Origin: Riptortus pedestris
Taxonomy: Eukaryota; Arthropoda; Insecta; Hemiptera; Alydidae
Direction: 5' to 3'
Assembly: GCA_019009955.1 (NCBI GenBank)
Contig: CM032233.1
Location: 114,816,501 to 114,880,500 of the forward strand
DNA length: 64,000 nt
The translations under genes and the position numbers were made by a program. The notes under the pieces were generated by a model that did not search any database, was not told where the DNA came from, and was given only the letters and a program-made list of their open reading frames with translations. This document shows, one piece after another, positions 22,731 through 36,200 of the stretch. Position 1 is the first letter of the stretch. Every line of letters begins with the position of its first letter.

Positions 22731-23785
22731 TTCAGATATCATGTCTATAGCATTTTTCCCCCCTCTCATAGTAACCCTATGAGGAGTTATTTATTTTAAT
22801 TCATGTTCCATTGCTACATGGCTTATTACATGTATGATTATGTTTAAATACATTTTTATTTCACAATACCATCTAATCAAATATAATATAACAAAAAAAT
22901 AATAATAAAATAAAATATTAAAAATAGTAAGATAATTACAAATAAAATTAATAAATGATATGAAAAATATAAAAATAAATAAAATAAAAACAAATCAATT
23001 AAAGTTAAACTCAACGGAAGTTTAATTTGCGAGTCTAAGTTGAATTATAATTCCCATTTCTCACAATCAACTTTAAATTCTAATGTATTTTTGCCACATC
23101 CATATCTATACTTTTGATAAACTTTATTTATAACTCTTTCAGTTTACATGGAATTTAAAAGAAATGTAAACTTTTTGGCTTTGGTGTCTTGTCTGTTTGT
23201 TTATTTATTTGTTTGAGTGTATAACCTGTACATTAATAAATAATTCCTTGGTTTTTCTACTATTTAATTTCCTTTTTTCATAAGGTTGGAAGGCCGAAGT
23301 ATTTTATTTGAAATCCCTTTGCCGGTCACGCCATAGAGTAACGATTATTTTGTGACGTCAGTCGTAAGTGGCGCCTCACTCTAGGATTTATACTTCTAAT
23401 TTAGTTTTTCAATATTTCCAAATTTGTTTAAATGAAGGAATAAGAGAATTTCACTAATAAACATTACTCTACTATTGAACTCGGGAATTACTGTATTTAA
23501 ACGTTAATTAATGATGCTGGCACTTAATGATGTAATTGCGATCTCTAAAACAAATATTGTGCGCTGCTTAGTGGAAAATTTAAATCAAAATTTGAGGCAC
23601 GTAGCTCGTAATCTGTTTATGAGCCTTCGAATTATTTTCTTCCAATGAAATATTGCATCATGGAGTTAAACGCTCTGCTCTTCCAGGTGGCAGGTGATTG
23701 GAAAAACCGGGGAGGAAACAGTTTGACGTCTCAGTCTCAAATATAAGCTTACGTGTCATCTTTACTCCGAGCAACTACTAAGAAG
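22731..23785. promoter_or_regulatory. 5' flank and probable 5' UTR of the PMM gene
   Basis: About 1 kb upstream of the PMM start codon. The last 500 bp are less repetitive and somewhat richer in G+C (a CpG-containing patch at 23680-23760). No TATA box is evident. The transcription start cannot be placed. Confidence 0.3.
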
Positions 23786-23854
23786 ATGGAATTAATTCGT
23801 AAAAATATGATTGCACTATTCGACGTTGATGGAACTTTAACATTGCCTCGTAAG
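23786..23854 (+). CDS. Pmm: PMM exon 1
   Basis: 23 codons, MELIRKNMIALFDVDGTLTL then PRK, ending in phase 0 before the donor GTGAGA. Contains the nucleophile motif. The frame stays open upstream but only from a GTG, so the ATG at 23786 is chosen. Confidence 0.93.
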
Positions 23855-26800
23855 GTGAGAGTGTTTTATGAAATATTAGCCATGATACAGTTTAAACTTG
23901 TGCCAGAATTTATAGTATTTCACCTTCCATTTGTACTCATCAAATTGTTGAACTAAGTTTTTGTCTTATTTGGATTAAATATCAATACGATAAATGAATT
24001 TCATTCGTGATTGATGGTCAATGTGTTATTTGGGTTTTTAATTCTTGTGTTTTTAGTCTTTACACTATATATAGGCTTTAAAGTGTCAGAAACAAAATGA
24101 AATTAACGACTCCCAGTTTGTAAGTGATATTAGTTTATATTTTCCCTCCTTGTGTGTATTATACTTGAGTAGTTTTAGCTATTGTATCAGAATTATGAAA
24201 CTTTGTGACTTGAGGAATTTATACTGATACATCACTTGTTGTTTATATTTTGATATAGCTAGTGTTAAAGGGTTTGAAGGTTCCTGTTTGAAAAATGAGT
24301 GCCACATAAGTATGCATTTCCTCGTTTTTACCTGAACTACCATGAAAGAGGCCTTACTGCAACCAAAATTAAGAAATATATCATTATCTTTTAAATTGAT
24401 AAGTAAACTTATAGAGGGTTGTCATTATCTATGCTTGGTAACATTGTACTAATTCCATGTTCTTTCTAATGTATTATTTAATGCCCCATTCTATTGATTT
24501 GCTTTCATTTTGAAACTAGTACAAAAATTGTTTATAGCACTCTATAATGTTTATTGATAGACATAAGTAAATATCTCTTTCTTTTGCTTCTTTATCTCTT
24601 CTCTTACTTTCTCTTATACTTAAACATATAAATAATTCGACAGTTATTTTTAAATTAACAAATTTGTGATATTATGAAAAAGATATCGATAAAAGCTGTT
24701 TAATTGCAATGGAACTTTGCAAGATTCTTAATTAATGGGTCACATTCCTTTGAAATATTTGACTGCCAACCATTAGCTAATTTTATTTTGAATCCTGCGC
24801 CTGAAATAGTTGATCATTACTTTCTTTTTAAACAAGGTGAACTGAAGAGCTTAATTAGGATTCACAACATTGCTCCAGATAAAATGAAGCAGTGCTATGT
24901 TTTCTTTTCTGTCATATAAAAATACTGTTTCAATGATATGAATGTATAAAATGCCTACTAAATTTCATTCAACTATTTAAATATCAGTGTGATGGCCGCT
25001 TTACAGAGAGAATTTCATCAATCAGATGGTGTTTCTCATTATTATTTACCTATGGGGGGAAATTTATCTATTTCATACATTCAAGTTCATCATTGAAATT
25101 ACCATTTTATATTTTGATATAAAGAAAAATGTATCAAAAGCAGGAAGCTGAATGAAACAACAAAATAGAACACAACTTGAGAATGTAATGATAAAACTAA
25201 TATCCATCATACAATCAGATTAATATGCAAAATTTAGTATATTTAATGTAATATACAAAAATAATAATAAATGATTTTATTTATTTATTTACATCCACTT
25301 TATGCTACATTGGCTAATTGAGACGGGTAATCTACAGGTTACCACCCTTTTCTAGCCAGGGTGGGACTAAGGAATTTATTTAATGAGTCCGTCACTAAGT
25401 AAATTTCTACTGTCCCAAGACAGGAATCGAACCCACCACTCTACATTTACCATATGATATTAAGACCAACGCTCCACTCGGCCAACCTGAGCCCCTAATA
25501 ATAAATGAATTTCATTTATATGAATAAATGAATCGGTTGGCTTAGTATTCCCATTATAACTATTTATATTCATTCAATGAGATGACAGATATTTCGGGTC
25601 AGCCAATATATTTCTTTCAAAAATGTCCTGTTTCAAGCTATAGGGGGTAGGCTTTCTATTCCCTTTAATGTATTTTTCTGTATTAAAGGAAAAACTGTCT
25701 AATAAATTGAATTGTTCTCTTTAGCAATTTTCATTGAATAATTCTAACACATATAACACTGTGGGTTCCATAATTAAGGTGAATTTCACAATGACATTTT
25801 TTCAGCATGCTTGGTCGGTTCTTTATTATCTATGCTTTAAGATTATTCCCTGTCAGATTAATACACAAATAAAAATCTGTTCTCGACATTCCTGTTTTTA
25901 GCAGATTTCCATTAAGGGAAATCAGCTATTGTGGTCGTACCCATGACACGATTTTTGAAAAATTTCTTTAAATGTCCATCAATCCTACTCAGAAGATGAC
26001 GAAAATGAGGTCCATTCATATATAGGGTATGGGAATAAGTTTTAATTTTTTTATTTTTTTTAATGTTGAAATTGTTATCTCTTACATCTTATCTAATCTT
26101 CCATACATGGATTAAGAAAGGGTGTTAGTAAGGTGATGAACGCAGTGCTTGTTTGTGGATGTTTATGGTGACCATGCTCCATCGGAGGCGACTTGCAGAT
26201 TCAAAAGTGCGGTGTTCAAGCGCTTCAAAAGTGATGACTTTAATGTAGATGACAAAGAACGCGATGGTGCCCCAAAAAAGTTTCAAGACGAGGAACTTCA
26301 GGAATTGCTTGACATTGATCCTTGTCAGACCCTTGAAGAGTTGGCTACAGCATTAGGTGTTGTTCGATCCACCATTGGAAAACGGCTACATGCTCTGGGA
26401 ATGGTTCAGAAGGCAGGAAATTGGACGCCATATGATTTGAAGGAAAGGGATATTGAAAGACGTTTGGTCACTTGCGAAATGTTGCTTGATCGACAAAGAA
26501 GAAAGAGTTTTTTGCATCGGATCATCACTGGCGATGAAAAATGGATTCACTATGACAATCCTAAACGTAAACTTGCATGGGTGAAGCCAGGTGAACCAGG
26601 TCCATCAACACCCAAGCGCAATATTCATGGCTTAAAGGTGATGCTCTGTATCTGGTGGACATGCGGGGTGTGGTCTACTATGAGCTGCTGAAACAGTCTG
26701 AAACTATTAATTCCCAACTTTACCGACTTCAGTTAATACGTTTGAAATGAGCTATTCAAGAAAAACGACCTGAATGGTGTGATAGACATGAAAAACTGAT

Positions 26801-27174
26801 TTTGCAGCATGACAATGCTAGGCCCCATATTGGTCATCCCATCCGGACATACCTAGAACAGGTCAACTGGGAGGTCCTACCCCACCCGCCGTATTCACCA
26901 GACATTGCCCCTTCAGATTATCATTTGTTCCGGTCTATGCAGTCAGCACTTACTAGGCAGCGCTTTACCACATACGAGGATGTTAAAAAATGGGTCGATG
27001 ACTGGATTGCGTCGAAAGATATAGAATTCTTCGCTCGAGGAATCCGTTTACTGCCTGAAAGATGGGCCCAGGTTGTCGCTTCAAATGGAAATTATTTTGA
27101 ATAAAGTACTTTTTTATTTCTCTATTCCAATTTGTTTTTTTTTTCACCATAAAAAAAATTAAAACTTATTCCCA

Positions 27175-27252
<78 letters not shown>

Positions 27253-30200
27253 GTAACCTCTGTCTGTACATTGATTTTTTTCGCGAAATTTCACGATAAC
27301 TTTTCGTTTCACATGTCATAGACACCATAACTGCATTTTGTTTCTTTCGTGTATGTTTGTTTGTTTGTTACCTTTTCACGCATAAACGGCTGAATCGAAT
27401 TTTATGAAACTTGGTATGTATATTACTACTAGCCCAACTTAGACTTTAGGCTATACTAATATTCTCTGAGAAAAACAGGAGTGGGGGTTATAAGGGAGGC
27501 CTGAAATTATTTAGAGCGATATTTCGTTTCCTATTGGTTTTTCCGCCAATATGAACATAACAAAAGTTATTTATTTTATTATTTAGAGTAACTTTTGTTA
27601 TATACACTTTCGTCGTATACCTAAATATAAATGAGTTATATGCTAAAAATTATAGCGGGAGTCAACAATTTTATTTGGCACAAAAGAATCAACCGAACTA
27701 AATAAAACTCGGTACGTGTATTAGGACTAACGCCTTCATTATAGCAAGCCATACCATCATTTCTAGGGACGGGCAGGAGTGGGGGTTGTAAGGGAGGCCA
27801 GGTATAGGTATTAAATATAGCGGTATTTCGTTTCCTATTAGTTTTTTGGCAAATATAAACATAACAAAAGTTGTTTATTTTGTTATTTAGAGTAACTTTT
27901 GTTATATACACTTTTTTCGTATACTGAATGATAAACGAGATATACGCTAAAACCTATAGTGGGAGTGAACAATTCTATTTGGGACAAAAGACCCAACCAA
28001 AATAAATAAAACTCGGTATGTGTATTAGCACTAACGCCTTTATTATAATAAGCTATACTAACATTTCTAGGGACGGGCAGGAGTGGGGGTTATAAGGAAG
28101 GCCTGAAATTAAAAATAGCGATATTTCATTTCAAATTGGTTTTTCTGCATATATGCACATGACACAAGTTGTTTATTTTGTTATTTAGAGTAACTTTTGT
28201 TATATAAACTTTTTTCGTATACTGAATTATAAACGTTATATACGCCAAAACCAATAGCGGAAGTGAACAATTTTATTTGGGACAAAAGACCCAACCGAAA
28301 TAAAGTATGTGTATTAGCACTAACGCTTTCATTATAATAAGCTATACCAACATTTCTAGGGACGGGCAGGAGTAGGGGTTGTAAGGGAGGCCAGGTATTA
28401 AATATAGCGGTATTTCGTTTCCTATTAGTTTTTCCGCAAATATAAACATAAAAAAAGGTGTTTATTTTGTTATTTAGAGTAACTCTTGTTATATACACTT
28501 TTTTCGTATACCGAATTATAAACGAGATATACGCTAAAACCTATAGGGGAAGTGAACAATTTTATTTGGGACAAAAAGACCCAACCAAAATAAATAAAAC
28601 TTGGTATATGTATTAGCACTAACGCCTCTATTATAATAAGCTATACTAACATTTCTAGGGACGTGCAGGAGTAGGGTTTGTAAGGGAGGCCAGGTATTAA
28701 ATATAGCGGTATTTCGTTTCCTATTAGTTTTTTGGCAAATATGAGCATAACAAAAGTTGTTTATTTTGTTATTTAGAGTAACTTTTGTTATATACACTTT
28801 TTTCGTATACCGAATTATAAACGAGATATACGCTAAAACCTATAGCGGAAGTGAACAATTCTATTTGGGACAAAAGACCCAACCAAAATAAATAAAACTC
28901 GGTATGTGTATTAGCACTAACGCCTTTATTATAATAAGCTATACTAACATTTCTAGGGACGTGCAGGAGTGGGGGTTGTAAGGGAGGCCAGGTATTAAAT
29001 ATAGTGGTATTTCGTTTCCTATTAGTTTTTTGGCAAATATAAACATAACAAAAGTTGTTTATTTTGTTATTTAGAGTAACTTTTGTTATATACACTTTTT
29101 TCGTATACCGAATTATAAACGAGATATACGCTAAAACCTATAGCGGAAGTGAACAATTCTATTTGGGACAAAAGACCCAACCAAAATAAATAAAACTCAG
29201 TATGTGTATTAGCACTAACGCCTTTATTATAATAAGCTATACTAACATTTCTAGGGACGGGCAGGAGTGGGGTTTGTAAGGGAGGCCAGGTATTAAATAT
29301 AGCGGTATTTCGTTTCCTATTAGTTTTTTGGCAAATATAAACATAACAAAAGTTGTTTATTTTGTTATTTAGAGTAACTCTTGTTATATACACTTTTTTC
29401 GTATACCGAATTATAGACGAGATATACGCTAAAACCTATAGCGGAAGTGAACAATTCTATTTGGGACAAAAGACCCAACCAAAATAAATAAAACTCAGTA
29501 TGTGTATTAGCACTAACGCCTTTATTATAATAAGCTATACTAACATTTCTAGGGACGGGCAGGAGTGGGGTTTGTAAGGGAGGCCAGGTATTAAATATAG
29601 CGGTATTTCGTTTCCTATTAGTTTTTTGGCAAATATAAACATAACAAAAGTTGTTTATTTTGTTATTTAGAGTAACTTTTGTTATATACACTTTTTTCGT
29701 ATACCGAATTATAAACGAGATATACGCTAAAACCTATAGCGGAAGTGAACAATTCTATTTGGGACAAAAGACCCAACCAAAATAAATAAAACTCGGTATG
29801 TGTATTAGCACTAACGCCTTTATTATAATAAGCTATACTAACATTTCTAGGGACGTGCAGGAGTGGGGGTTGTAAGGGAGGCCAGGTATTAAATATAGCG
29901 GTATTTCGTTTCCTATTAGTTTTTTGGCAAATATAAACATAACAAAAGTTGTTTATTTTGTTATTTGAAATAACTTTTGTGATATTAATTTCTGTCGTAT
30001 AACAAAGTATAAATGAAATATACACTAAAGACTAGTGCGGGGGTCAACAATTTTGTTGGGCACTAACTATTGAACCGAATTTAAAAAAACTCGGAATGTG
30101 AATTAGCATTAATTCTTCCATGATTATAAGATATATTAAAATTTTTAGGTCCAAACGGGAGTGGGGGTTATGAGGGAGGCCTGGAATGAAAAATTGTTAT

Positions 30201-33200
30201 ATTCCGATTCCAAACGATTTTCTATAAAAATACAACCATTAGTCAGTCAACGATGATTTCCCGGGCATTGCCGGGTATATTAGCTAGATTGTATATACAA
30301 AATACATACATTATAGATGATATTTAATTATAATAAATGCTATCCATGATTATGATTTGAATTATTCACGGTGTGTCAAACAGTGGAGAGGGGATGATTA
30401 GAGACTTATTTACATTTATTCTTCAAACCTAATTTTTTTTCTCCATAAGTCGCCCAAGGGACCTTTACGGGGAAAAGTGCGCCTAGACGGAAAGAGCAGT
30501 TCAACATATAGATGCATTGCCAAAAACAAAATAAAATCTTTCTGTCTCAAATGATTTCCCGAGCGAAGCCGGGTACCTTGGCTAGTATATATATAAAATT
30601 GTAACCTCTGTCTGTACATTGATTTTTTTCGCGAAATTTCATGATAACTTTTCGTTTCACATGTCATAGACACCATAACTGCATTTCGTTTCTTTCGTGT
30701 CTGTTTGTTTGTTTGTTACCTTTTCACGCATAAACGGCTGAACCGAATTTCATGAAACTTGGTATGTATATTACTACTAACCCAACTTAGACTTTAGGCT
30801 ATATTAATATTCTCTGAGGTGAACAGGAGTGGGGGTTATAAGGGAGGCCTGAAATTATTTAGAGCGATATTTCGTTTCCTATTGGTTTTTCCACCAATAT
30901 GAACATAGCAAAAGTTATTTATTTTATTATTTAGAGTAACTTTTGTTATATACACTTTTTTCGTATACCGAATTATAAACGAGATATACGCTAAAACCTA
31001 TAGCGGAAGTGAACAATTTTATTTGGGACAAAAGACCCAACCAAAATAAATAAAACTCGGTATGTGTATTAGCACTAACGCCTTTATTATAATAAGCTAT
31101 ACTAACATTTCTAGGGACGTGCAGGATTGGGGGTTGTAAGGGAGGCCAGGTATTAAATATAGTGGTATTTCGTTTCCTATTAGTTTTTTGGCAAATAAAA
31201 ACATAACAAAATTTGTTTATTATGTTATTTGGAGTAACTTTTGTTATATACACTTTTTTCGTATACCGAATTATAAACGAGATATACGCTAAAACCTATA
31301 GCGGAAGTGAACAATTTAATTTGGGACAAAAGACTCAACCAAAATAAATAAAACTCAGTATGTGTATTAGCACTAACGCCTTTATTATAATAATCTATAC
31401 TAACATTTCTAGGGACGTGCAGGAGTGGGGTTTGTAAGGGAGGCCAGGTATTAAATATAGCGGTATTTCGTTTCCTATTAGTTTTTTGGCAAATATAAAC
31501 ATAACAAAAGTTGTTTATTTTGTTATTTAGAGTAACTGTACACTTTTTTAGTATACCGAATTATAAACGAGATATACGCTAAAACCTATAGCGGAAATGA
31601 ACATATTTATTTGGGACAAAGGACCCAACCAAAATAAATAAAACTCGGTATGTGTATTAGCACTAACGCCTTTATTATAATAAGCTATACTAACATTTCT
31701 AGGGACGCGCAGGAGTGGGGTTTGTAAGGGAGGCCAGGTATTAAATATAGCGGTATTTCGTTTCATATTAGTTTTTTGGCAAATATAAACATAACAAAAG
31801 TTGTTTATTTTGTTATTTAGAGTAACTTTTGTTATATACACTTTTTTCGTATACCGAATTATAAACGAGATATACGCTAAAACCTATAGCGGAAGTGAAC
31901 AATTTTATTTGGCACAAAATACTCAACCGAACTAAATAAAACTCGGTATGTGAATTAGTACTACCGCCTTCCTTATAATAAGCCATACTAACATTTCTAG
32001 GGACGGGCAGGAGTGGGGGTTGTAAGGGAGGCCAGGTATTAAATATAGTGGTATTTCGTTTCCTATTAGTTTTTTAGCAAATAAAAAAAGTTGTTTATTT
32101 TATTATTTAGAGTAACTTTTGTTATATACACTTTTTTCGTATACCGAATTATAAACGAGATATACGCTAAAACCTATAGCGGAAGTGAACAATTTTATTT
32201 GGCACAAAATACTCAACCGAACTAAACCAAACTCGGTATGTGAATTAGTACTACCGCCTTCCTTATAATAAGCCATACTAACATTTCTAGGGACGGGCAG
32301 GAGTGGGGGTTATAAGGAAGGCCTGAAATTAATAATAGTGATATTTCGTTTCCTATTGCGTTTTCGCAAAAATGCACACAACAAAAGTTGTTTATTTTGT
32401 TATTTAGAGAAACTTTTTTTATATACACTATCGTCGTATACCGAAGTATAAAGGCGTTATACGCTAAAAATTATAGCGAGAGTCAACAATTTTATTTGGC
32501 ACAAAAGACTCAACCGAACAAAATAAAACACTCAGTATGTCTTCCTTATAATAAGTTATACTATTTCTAGGGATGGGCTGGAGTGGGGGTTTTAAGGGAG
32601 GCCTGAAATTAAAAATAGTGATTTCCTATTGGGGTTTCGGCAAATATGCACATAACAAAAGTTGTTTATTTTGTTATTTAGAGACGTTTGCTCAACACTT
32701 CTTTTCAATATGAACTACCAGGTACCTCAAATGAAAAAATTGATTCAAATGTATGTCAATATTTTCTCATTAATAATTCAAATCTATGCATAATGCACAG
32801 GAAACGGAAAATATGACAATATGCAGGACAGTGAAGTCTTGCATAAAAAAATAATTTTATTATTAACAAATCCACAGAAATGACGGGTGTTAACCCTTAA
32901 CACTGGGACGTGTAAATGTCAAAATATTGTGCAAAGTAAAGCCTTGCCAAAAATATACCATCACCATTCAGCCTCAAATGAATTCCCGAGCGAAGCCGGG
33001 AATCTGAGCTAGTATATATATATATATATATATAAAAAATTGTAACCTCTGTCTGTACATTCATTTTTATTTTTTTTGCGAAATTTCACAATACTTTTTC
33101 ATTTCACATGTCATAGACACCATAACTGCATTTTGTTTCTTTCGTGTATGTTTGTTTGTTTGTGTTTGTTACCTTTTCACGCATAAACGGCTGAACCGAA

Positions 33201-36200
33201 TTTTATGAAACTTGGTATGTATATTACTACTAACCCTACTTAGACTTTAGGCTATACTAATATTCTCTGAGATGAACAGTAGTGGTGGTTATAAGGGAGG
33301 CCAGAAAATAAAAATAACGATATTTCGTTTCGCATTGATTTTTCGGTAAATATGCACATAACAAAAGTTATTTATTTTGTTATTTAGAGTAACTTTTGTT
33401 ATATACACTTTTGCCGTATACGGAAGTATAAATGAGTTATACGCTAAAAACTATAACGGGAATCTACAATTTTATTTGGTACCAAAGACTCAACCGAAAT
33501 GAACAAAACTCTGTATGTGAATTAGCACTAACTCATTCATGATAATAAGCTGTACCATCATTTCTAGAGACAAGCAGGATTGGGGGTTGTAAGGAAGGTC
33601 TGAAATTAAAAATAGCGATATTTTGTTTCCTATTGGTTTTTCGGCAATTATGCACAAAGCAAAAGCTGTTTATTTTGTTATTTAGAGTAACGCTTGTTAT
33701 ATTCACTTTTGTTTTATAAGAAAGTATAAACGAGATATACACTAAAAAGCAAAGCGGGAGCCGACAGTTTTATTGGGTTCTAACAATTTAACGGAATTTA
33801 ACAAAACTCGGTATGTGAGTTAGCACTAACTCCTCCATGATAATAAGCGGTACCAACATTTCTAGGGAGGAGCAGGAGTGGGGTTGTAAGGGAGGCCTGA
33901 AATTAAAAATAGTGATATTTCGTTTTCTATTGGTTTTTCGGCAAATATGTACATGACAAAAGTTGTTTATTTTGTTATTTAGAGTAACTTTTGTTATATT
34001 CACTTTTGTTTTATAACAAAGTATAAACGAGATATACACTGAAAACTAAAACGGTAGCCGACAATTTTATTTGGCACTAACGATTGAACGGAACTTAACA
34101 AAATTCGGCATGTGAATTAGCATTAATTCTTCCACGATTATAAGCTATATTAAATTTTTTAGGTTCAAACGGGAGTGGGGGTTATAAGAGAGGCCTGAAA
34201 TAAAAATTCGCGATATTTCATTTTCTGTTCGTTTTTCAGTCACTGTTGGTCTTTGTACCGTATCAAGGGAAAGGAAGTTTTATTCAAACATAGTTTGGAG
34301 GACAGAATACTTTCTGTGATTATGAATTACATAAAAAAAAAAAAAATAAAAAAAAAAAAAAAAAAAACAAACTACATGCACAGGAGACGTGGAATATAAA
34401 AATATTGTGGACAGTGAAGCCTTACATAACAAATAATTTTATTATTAACAAATCCACAGCAATGACGGGCATACATCGGGAAATGTTAAAATATTGTGGA
34501 AAGTAAAGGCTTGCCAAAAAAAAAAATACCATCATCATTAAGACTCAAATGAATTCCCGAGCGAAGCCGGATACCTTAGATATGAATGGATGGTCTCCTG
34601 GAAGAAAAGAAGCAATCAAGTTTGGCTTATACTAATAGAAATTTTATTGAAAATGAACCAAAAATATACATTCAATGTTAACAGAAATAGAATATATTTA
34701 TTGTCTGTGATAAATATGCTTATAGACTGAACAGAAATAACGCATTTACCTGCATGTTTGAGCTCTTGTACAAACTTGACAAGGCTTTGTCGGTCGTTAC
34801 TTCATTGCCGACTATGAAATAATTTGTAGGACCTTTTTTAAAGATTTATTTATTTATTTTAAAATACGAATCATAATTAGTATTTTTAATAATATATGAT
34901 TAAATCGATTTGGCTTCTCAGACCGGAATCTGAAAAGTATTGGGGCAGTTAATGTGTTAATGGCTGAAATGGGTCCAGTAGTGGGGACATAATCAGAAGG
35001 GTTAAAATCAGAAATTCTAAATATCTTCATTTTGATTATTAGTCAGACAGGAAGTTCATGTTCCTATTTGGAGATGTGTTCTTATGCAGTTTTAAGAGAC
35101 TTTAATATTTTTTGTAGGATTGTAGGCTATTACAAAAATTAATAGATCTAGATTTACCTGTAATAATTATTCAGGACATTAGTTCCTTAAAAATATTACC
35201 AATTTTAAAAAAACCTGTTAAAAAAGCACAATGTGCAAAATACAATCGTAACATTTGCTAATAGAAATATGTATCAGCGATGTATTTACAAATGTAAATA
35301 AATATTATTTGAGGTGTTAATTAATAATAAAATTAATGTCTTTTTAAATTTATGTTTTTATTTATTTTTTTATTTGAGGCCTGTGGGCCATCAGCATTTG
35401 CCGACCTAGCCAGTCCGGTGCTGGACAGCAGTATCTCATCTTATCAAATATTGTACTGATCTGCATATCTCTGATTTATTAGGTCCCCCTGCCTACAACG
35501 TCAATACGTTTTTGTTTGATTTGACCATTGTCTATCAAAAGGTTTTCTTCTTATTCCAGATGAAATTCAATGTTTATAAGTCATTATAGAAATAATTTCT
35601 AAACTGGTCCTTTTTATGTCTGTGTTTCCTAAATTCATATGTTTTTTCCCCTGTAATACTTCTTTTTTGTTTCCTTTATCTGAGCGCACTACAGCATCAT
35701 GTTTTTTTTTGTTTTTTTAATATATATTTCCAGCTGGGTATTATTTAAATCAGGTATGGGCAACCTTTGACCTGTTGCGGGCCAAACTTTAGTGTGCAAA
35801 TACGTTCGCAGGACGCTTTTAAAAGTAATGTTTATAATTTTTAACAATAGATATCAGACATGAAATTATACGACAATATAATTATAATACAATTTATACT
35901 CGTAGACTTCCATGGTCCTGGTCATTAATACTATTAAGGTCTTCGGGTCTTGACCGTGTCTTCATTTTGGTTGCCAACGTTTCGCTAGACATGCTTCTAG
36001 CTTCCTCAGGGCTATCTCTGAGACTGAAGAGTTGTATATTCATCTCTGGTATATATTTGAGTCTTATCCGGTTTCCTTGGGCGGAGTCTTCCCTTCCAGG
36101 TGTCTACGGATACTTCTTCCGGTGGTCGTTCATCGCCTATACCGTCGTTTTCGTTTCTTATTCGAGGTCTCTGTGGAATGACCGGCTTCCAGAGTTTGCT

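Noticed and set aside
23753..23785. Longer PMM N terminus beginning at 23753
   Set aside because: The codon at 23753 is GTG. The first in-frame ATG, with good context, is at 23786 and gives the usual family length.
25275..25496. Functional tRNA gene
   Set aside because: Boxes A and B are tRNA-like, but the copy has a SINE body, tail and target duplications.
28181..31841. Tandem gene family of ~108-residue proteins
   Set aside because: The frames are a by-product of near-identical 298-bp repeats within Helitron-like elements. No start context or domain was seen.
27607..34240. CRISPR array
   Set aside because: Units of about 298 bp without short repeats and unique spacers, in a eukaryotic transposon, do not fit.
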